From assembly GCA_965242785.1 (NCBI GenBank), contig CBDETA010000004.1:1488001-1552000 (forward strand): a stretch of 64,000 nucleotides of DNA, given 5' to 3'. Shown one piece after another: positions 61,257 to 64,000 of the stretch (positions within the stretch are counted from its first letter, which is position 1; the number at the start of each line of letters is the position of its first letter). Below the pieces are notes generated by a model. The model saw only the letters and a list, made by a program, of their open reading frames with translations, had not been told where the DNA came from and did not search any database. Source of the stretch: Maricaulis sp965242785. Lineage in GTDB: Bacteria; Pseudomonadota; Alphaproteobacteria; Caulobacterales; Maricaulaceae. The position numbers were made by a program, and so were the translations under genes.

Positions 61257-62150
61257 ATGCGCGTATCAGCCCGGCACGCTTTCATGATCGCTGCGGGAAC
61301 GGCGGTGACCCTTTTTGCGGCACCGGCGACGGTGCCGGTGGCTGCCGAGGCACAGCATTGCTGTACCCCGCCGCCGCCGCCGACCAGCTGTTGTGATCAT
61401 GGCGGTGGCCACACCGTCAATGTGCCGAACGTCAACATCCATGGCGGCAATATCAATGTCGGCGTGAATGTCTCGACCCGGGTCAATGTGACCACCAATG
61501 TGAATGTCGACGCCTCGGCCAATGCGAACGCCAACGCCGGCGCCTCCGGTCGGGCGGGCGCGGGTGCGATCACCTTCATTGGTGGTGGCTCCTACACGCC
61601 GATGACGGCTCCGCCGGCGGCGACCGCGATCACCGGACTCAACGTGGTCGGTCTCGTCGAGGAGGCCGAGTACGAGTTCTACGAGGAAGAACGCACCCGT
61701 TGGGTCGAGGAATGGCGTGCCGTCCGTGCCGTGTGCGTGGACGACAATGGCACACCGCATCCGGCCTCGCGCGTGGATGCCGATGAACGTGTCGGCCGTG
61801 CCTTCTCCGGCGAGATCTATCGCTGCATGGCCGGTACGGCGATGCAGGCGACGATCGGCTGGGTCCGCGACAGTGGCTATGACTGGTCGGAAGCGCCGAC
61901 GATCATGTGCCGCAAGGGCGAGGCCCTGCGCCACGAGGCCGATGGCCGCCTGTTCTGCCAGACCCAGGAACCGCGCCGGAACTGCAATGAGCGTTCGCTG
62001 CTGCGTCGCCATGGTCCGGGGGTGAAACTGGTCTTCATGCGCCGTGAGGAGACCTATACCGAACGCGTGCGCCGCGAAGTGGAGCGCGAACGCGTCGAGC
62101 GTGTCTCCATGACCCTGATGCTGGACGGAGGTGTCGGCGGTTACCGCTGA
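61257..62150 (+). CDS. Secreted Asn/Val-repeat protein of unknown function
   Basis: A 297-residue exported protein. A signal peptide (to about residue 32) is followed by a Cys/Pro-rich stretch (CCTPPPPPTSCC), then a region of alternating Asn/Val residues (NVPNVNIHGGNINVGVNVSTRVNVTTNVNVD) that could form a beta-solenoid or amyloid-like strand stack, a Cys-bearing globular middle and an Arg/Glu-rich C terminus. GAGGAG lies seven bases before the ATG. No family is recognised; a surface-fibre or adhesin role is possible given the adjacent HfaD-like gene. Confidence 0.65.
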   Translation: MRVSARHAFMIAAGTAVTLFAAPATVPVAAEAQHCCTPPPPPTSCCDHGGGHTVNVPNVNIHGGNINVGVNVSTRVNVTTNVNVDASANANANAGASGRAGAGAITFIGGGSYTPMTAPPAATAITGLNVVGLVEEAEYEFYEEERTRWVEEWRAVRAVCVDDNGTPHPASRVDADERVGRAFSGEIYRCMAGTAMQATIGWVRDSGYDWSEAPTIMCRKGEALRHEADGRLFCQTQEPRRNCNERSLLRRHGPGVKLVFMRREETYTERVRREVERERVERVSMTLMLDGGVGGYR

Positions 62151-62189
62151 TCCCTCGCTTACCCTCTCACATGCCCACTCGGCATGCCT

Positions 62190-62222
62190 GCCCCGGCTGG
62201 TCTGACCAGCCGGGGCTTTTTT
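62190..62222 (+). terminator. Terminator of the Asn/Val-repeat gene
   Basis: CCCCGGCTGGT (62191-62201) pairs with ACCAGCCGGGG (62205-62215), loop CTG, followed by six T. It lies 40 bases after the stop. Confidence 0.9.
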
Positions 62223-62225
62223 GTT

Positions 62226-62396
62226 GGGGAGGGGTTCTTCCCCATGCAATGGGGAAGTGGGCCGGCGCGGAGCGACGGGTCGATGGGGCGCCGCCGCAGG
62301 CGGCGTGAGGACAGAGCGTGTCGCGGGCATTCCGCGGCCTGTCGGCCGCGGCCCCTCCACCGCTTCGCGGTCCCCCTCCCCATTGCATGGGGAGGA
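62226..62396. repeat. Dispersed intergenic repeat, family A (copy 7)
   Basis: Near-symmetrical: CTTCCCCATGCAATGGGGAAG at the left and CCCCATTGCATGGGGAGG at the right, with inner hairpins GCCGCCGCAGGCGGC and GCGGCCTGTCGGCCGC. A related fragment (CATTCGCCCTTCGGGCAACTT) follows near 62440. It is part of a 633-base gap (62151-62783) without genes. Confidence 0.6.
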
Positions 62397-62492
62397 CAGG
62401 TGCGTTGCTGCCGACGCACAGTCTTTCTCCCGTCATTCGCCCTTCGGGCAACTTCCCCACAGTGCGTTGAGGAAAAAGCCCCCGTACCGTCA

Positions 62493-62635
62493 ATGATTGT
62501 CATCCCGCACGAATGCCCGGCCTTGAGCCGGGCGCAGATGCGGGAACCATGCCTGCGCCAGCGAGGTGTTCTACGATAGGTCCCGGCGCTGCGCCCCCGA
62601 TCAAGTCGGGGGCATCCGGCCGGGATGACAATCAT
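62493..62635. repeat. Dispersed repeat, family C (copy 3)
   Basis: Bounded by ATGATTGTCATCC (62493-62505) and its inverse GGATGACAATCAT (62623-62635). The inside contains ATGCCCGGCCTTGAGCCGGG, shared with copy 1 at 21.06 kb. Confidence 0.7.
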
Positions 62636-62720
62636 GATGGTGGATGTTGCCAGTCCCGGTTCCCCGGAAACGCGCCTACGCGGGCGCAGATCGGCTCAGT
62701 CAGACCGCGCGCATGAAGAA

Positions 62721-62749
62721 CCCCGGGCGCTACAACACAGCGCCCGGGG
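62721..62749 (-). terminator. Hairpin terminator of the HfaD-like gene
   Basis: CCCCGGGCGCT (62721-62731) pairs with AGCGCCCGGGG (62739-62749) around a seven-base loop. On the minus strand it is followed by TTCTTC. Confidence 0.7.
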
Positions 62750-62783
62750 CCCGCGACCTTGCCCAAGCGAGGCCAGCGGATGG

Positions 62784-64000
62784 CTAGTTCCCTGATGTGT
62801 AGGGATTGACCGTCTGGTAGGTGGCGGAATTGCCGATGGCGGTGGCTGTGCCGGTGAGGACGCCGCCATTTGTGACGCGGCCGGTCACGATCGAGGAGAC
62901 CGCGGCGGAATTGGTCTGGTTGGTCGCGCCATAGGCCGAGACCGGGCATTCCGAGCACACATAGGTGGTGGCGGCGTTGCCGAAGGCGGTGGCCGAAAGC
63001 ATGGCGGAGCCGCCGGCATCGCCCTCGAAATTGGCGCGGGCGGTGACGGCACCATTATTGGTCTGGTCGAGCCCCATGAAGGCATCGGCGCCGATATTGG
63101 AAATGATGGCGGAATTGCCGACGCCTTCGGAGGAGACGCTGACCAGGTCGATGTCGAAATCGCCGACCAGGACTTCGGACTCGGCCGTGACGGCGCCTTC
63201 ATTGTCCTGGGTCCCCTCGAGATGGGCGTAGCCGTTCTCGTTCTGGATCCAGACCGAATTGCCGTTCGCCGAGGCAACGGCCGTGGTGTAGACCGCGCCG
63301 CCGCCGGCTTCGACCCGGGCCCGGCCGGTGACATCGCCGCGATTGTCCTGGTCCACGTCGACCATCTGTTCGGGATACATGTAGTAGCCCTGGATCTGGG
63401 CCGAGTTGCCGTTGGCGGCCCCGATCACATTGGCCGAATTGCCCAGCCCGCCGGTCGGCGCCAGGACATAGCTGTCGGCGGTGACATCGGCACCGGAATC
63501 CTGGCGCAAGGCGAGATTATTGTCCGAACCGTAGCTGACCCCGTCATAGGCATTGGCCGTGGCGACCGCCGTGGTGACCGAGTTCATCGCATAGGAGGCG
63601 ACATTCAGCTGTGCGGCCGAGGAGACGGTCGATCCGTCCGCGGCGCTCTGGCTGATATCGGCATCCATGCCATTGTCATTGATGACGGAGACGGAATTGC
63701 CCTGGGCCGAGGCCGTGGTGAGCGCCGTTCCATCCACCGCGGTGACGGTGGTTTCGGCGCGCACATCGACACTGCCCGAGAATTGCTGGTCGGACTGGAT
63801 GTCATGACGTTCCACGACGTCGACGGTCAGCGCGTTCGCGGACCCGATACCCGTCATGTTGACGGCTGCGGCCTGGCCGGTCTCACCCTGGGCGACGACA
63901 TTGATCGCAGCGTCCAGGTTGAGCTGGCCGTTCAGGACCTCAGTTGTATCGTCCGCGAAGGTAGCTGCGCACGTCAGCGTCGCGGCGCTCATGCCCGCGA
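62784..64000 (-). CDS. hfaD: Curlin-like repeat protein, probable holdfast anchor HfaD (5' end outside window)
   Basis: At least 403 residues of exported, Gly/Ala/Asn/Val-rich protein made of imperfect repeats with patterns such as ANGNSVWIQNENG, GNSAIISNIGAD and ATAFGNAATTYV, spaced Gln/Asn/Ser as in curlin-type beta-solenoids. This composition fits HfaD, part of the HfaA/B/D complex that anchors the polysaccharide holdfast to the cell in Caulobacterales. A Met at 63992 would give too short a signal peptide, so the true start is likely to the right of the window. hfaA and hfaB are not in view. Confidence 0.7.
   Translation of the reverse strand, partial: AGMSAATLTCAATFADDTTEVLNGQLNLDAAINVVAQGETGQAAAVNMTGIGSANALTVDVVERHDIQSDQQFSGSVDVRAETTVTAVDGTALTTASAQGNSVSVINDNGMDADISQSAADGSTVSSAAQLNVASYAMNSVTTAVATANAYDGVSYGSDNNLALRQDSGADVTADSYVLAPTGGLGNSANVIGAANGNSAQIQGYYMYPEQMVDVDQDNRGDVTGRARVEAGGGAVYTTAVASANGNSVWIQNENGYAHLEGTQDNEGAVTAESEVLVGDFDIDLVSVSSEGVGNSAIISNIGADAFMGLDQTNNGAVTARANFEGDAGGSAMLSATAFGNAATTYVCSECPVSAYGATNQTNSAAVSSIVTGRVTNGGVLTGTATAIGNSATYQTVNPYTSGN

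Overview
The window is a high-GC chromosomal segment of a marine, probably stalked or adhesive alphaproteobacterium. I infer the Maricaulales/Hyphomonadaceae (Maricaulis-like) from the ATP synthase zeta-type inhibitor (DUF1476), DUF3126, PAS_5 and PilZ proteins, a HfaD-like holdfast anchor, and the general gene mix. No rRNA gene, CRISPR array or intact insertion sequence was seen. Genes are packed tightly, with many ATGA/GTGA/TTGA stop-start overlaps.

Layout. 1-5.8 kb: end of the cytochrome bc1 operon (cytochrome b fragment, cytochrome c1), MTA phosphorylase, a trypsin-like protein, then an LprI-like / GST / apt / membrane-protein run. 5.8-9.3 kb: serine carboxypeptidase, rlmJ, PhzF-like isomerase. 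9.27-12.64 kb: an AT-richer island holding a three-gene ABC-3C conflict module (REase-like effector, MC6-like middle protein, DUF2326 ABC ATPase), bounded by an 11-bp direct repeat and carrying a decayed tRNA-Gly-like sequence. 12.7-25.6 kb: crotonase, Bcr/CflA pump, truncated haemoglobin, ychF, a LysR regulator divergent from two Cys-nucleophile alpha/beta hydrolases, a DM13 protein, purC, DUF1476, thioredoxin-like and PPOX proteins, purB. 25.7-26.7 kb: a lone low-GC AbiTii-type defence gene overlapping the end of thrC.

26.7-38.3 kb: threonine synthase, a zinc-ribbon/VOC pair, a RadC-family protein, an unusual membrane-anchored metzincin-like protease with two small membrane proteins, map, an M28 lipoprotein peptidase, thioesterase-sfsA, CinA-N protein, a VWA lipoprotein and tRNA-Leu(UAA). 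38.4-53.7 kb: PepSY protein, AlkA-type glycosylase, nitronate monooxygenase, DUF418 protein, HAD phosphatase, ald with its divergent Lrp regulator, queF, nitroreductase, TetR plus RND efflux pair, NUDIX, cysE. 53.8-58.4 kb: ParDE toxin-antitoxin pair, an overlapping DUF3126/OpuB-type osmoprotectant ABC operon, phoH. 58.6-64 kb: gamma carbonic anhydrase, GYF_2 protein, double-PilZ and PAS_5 proteins, a secreted Asn/Val-rich protein and a curlin-like HfaD homologue running off the right edge, together suggesting a surface-attachment neighbourhood.

Intergenic DNA is unusually rich in dispersed repeats: a purine/pyrimidine-rich family at seven or more sites, a long palindrome present twice (20.9 and 24.0 kb), and a family bounded by GTCATCC/GGATGAC arms at three sites. 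The most interesting items are the ABC-3C island, the AbiTii gene, the protease-membrane protein operon and the palindromic elements. All functional names come from reading the proteins; no database search was possible.
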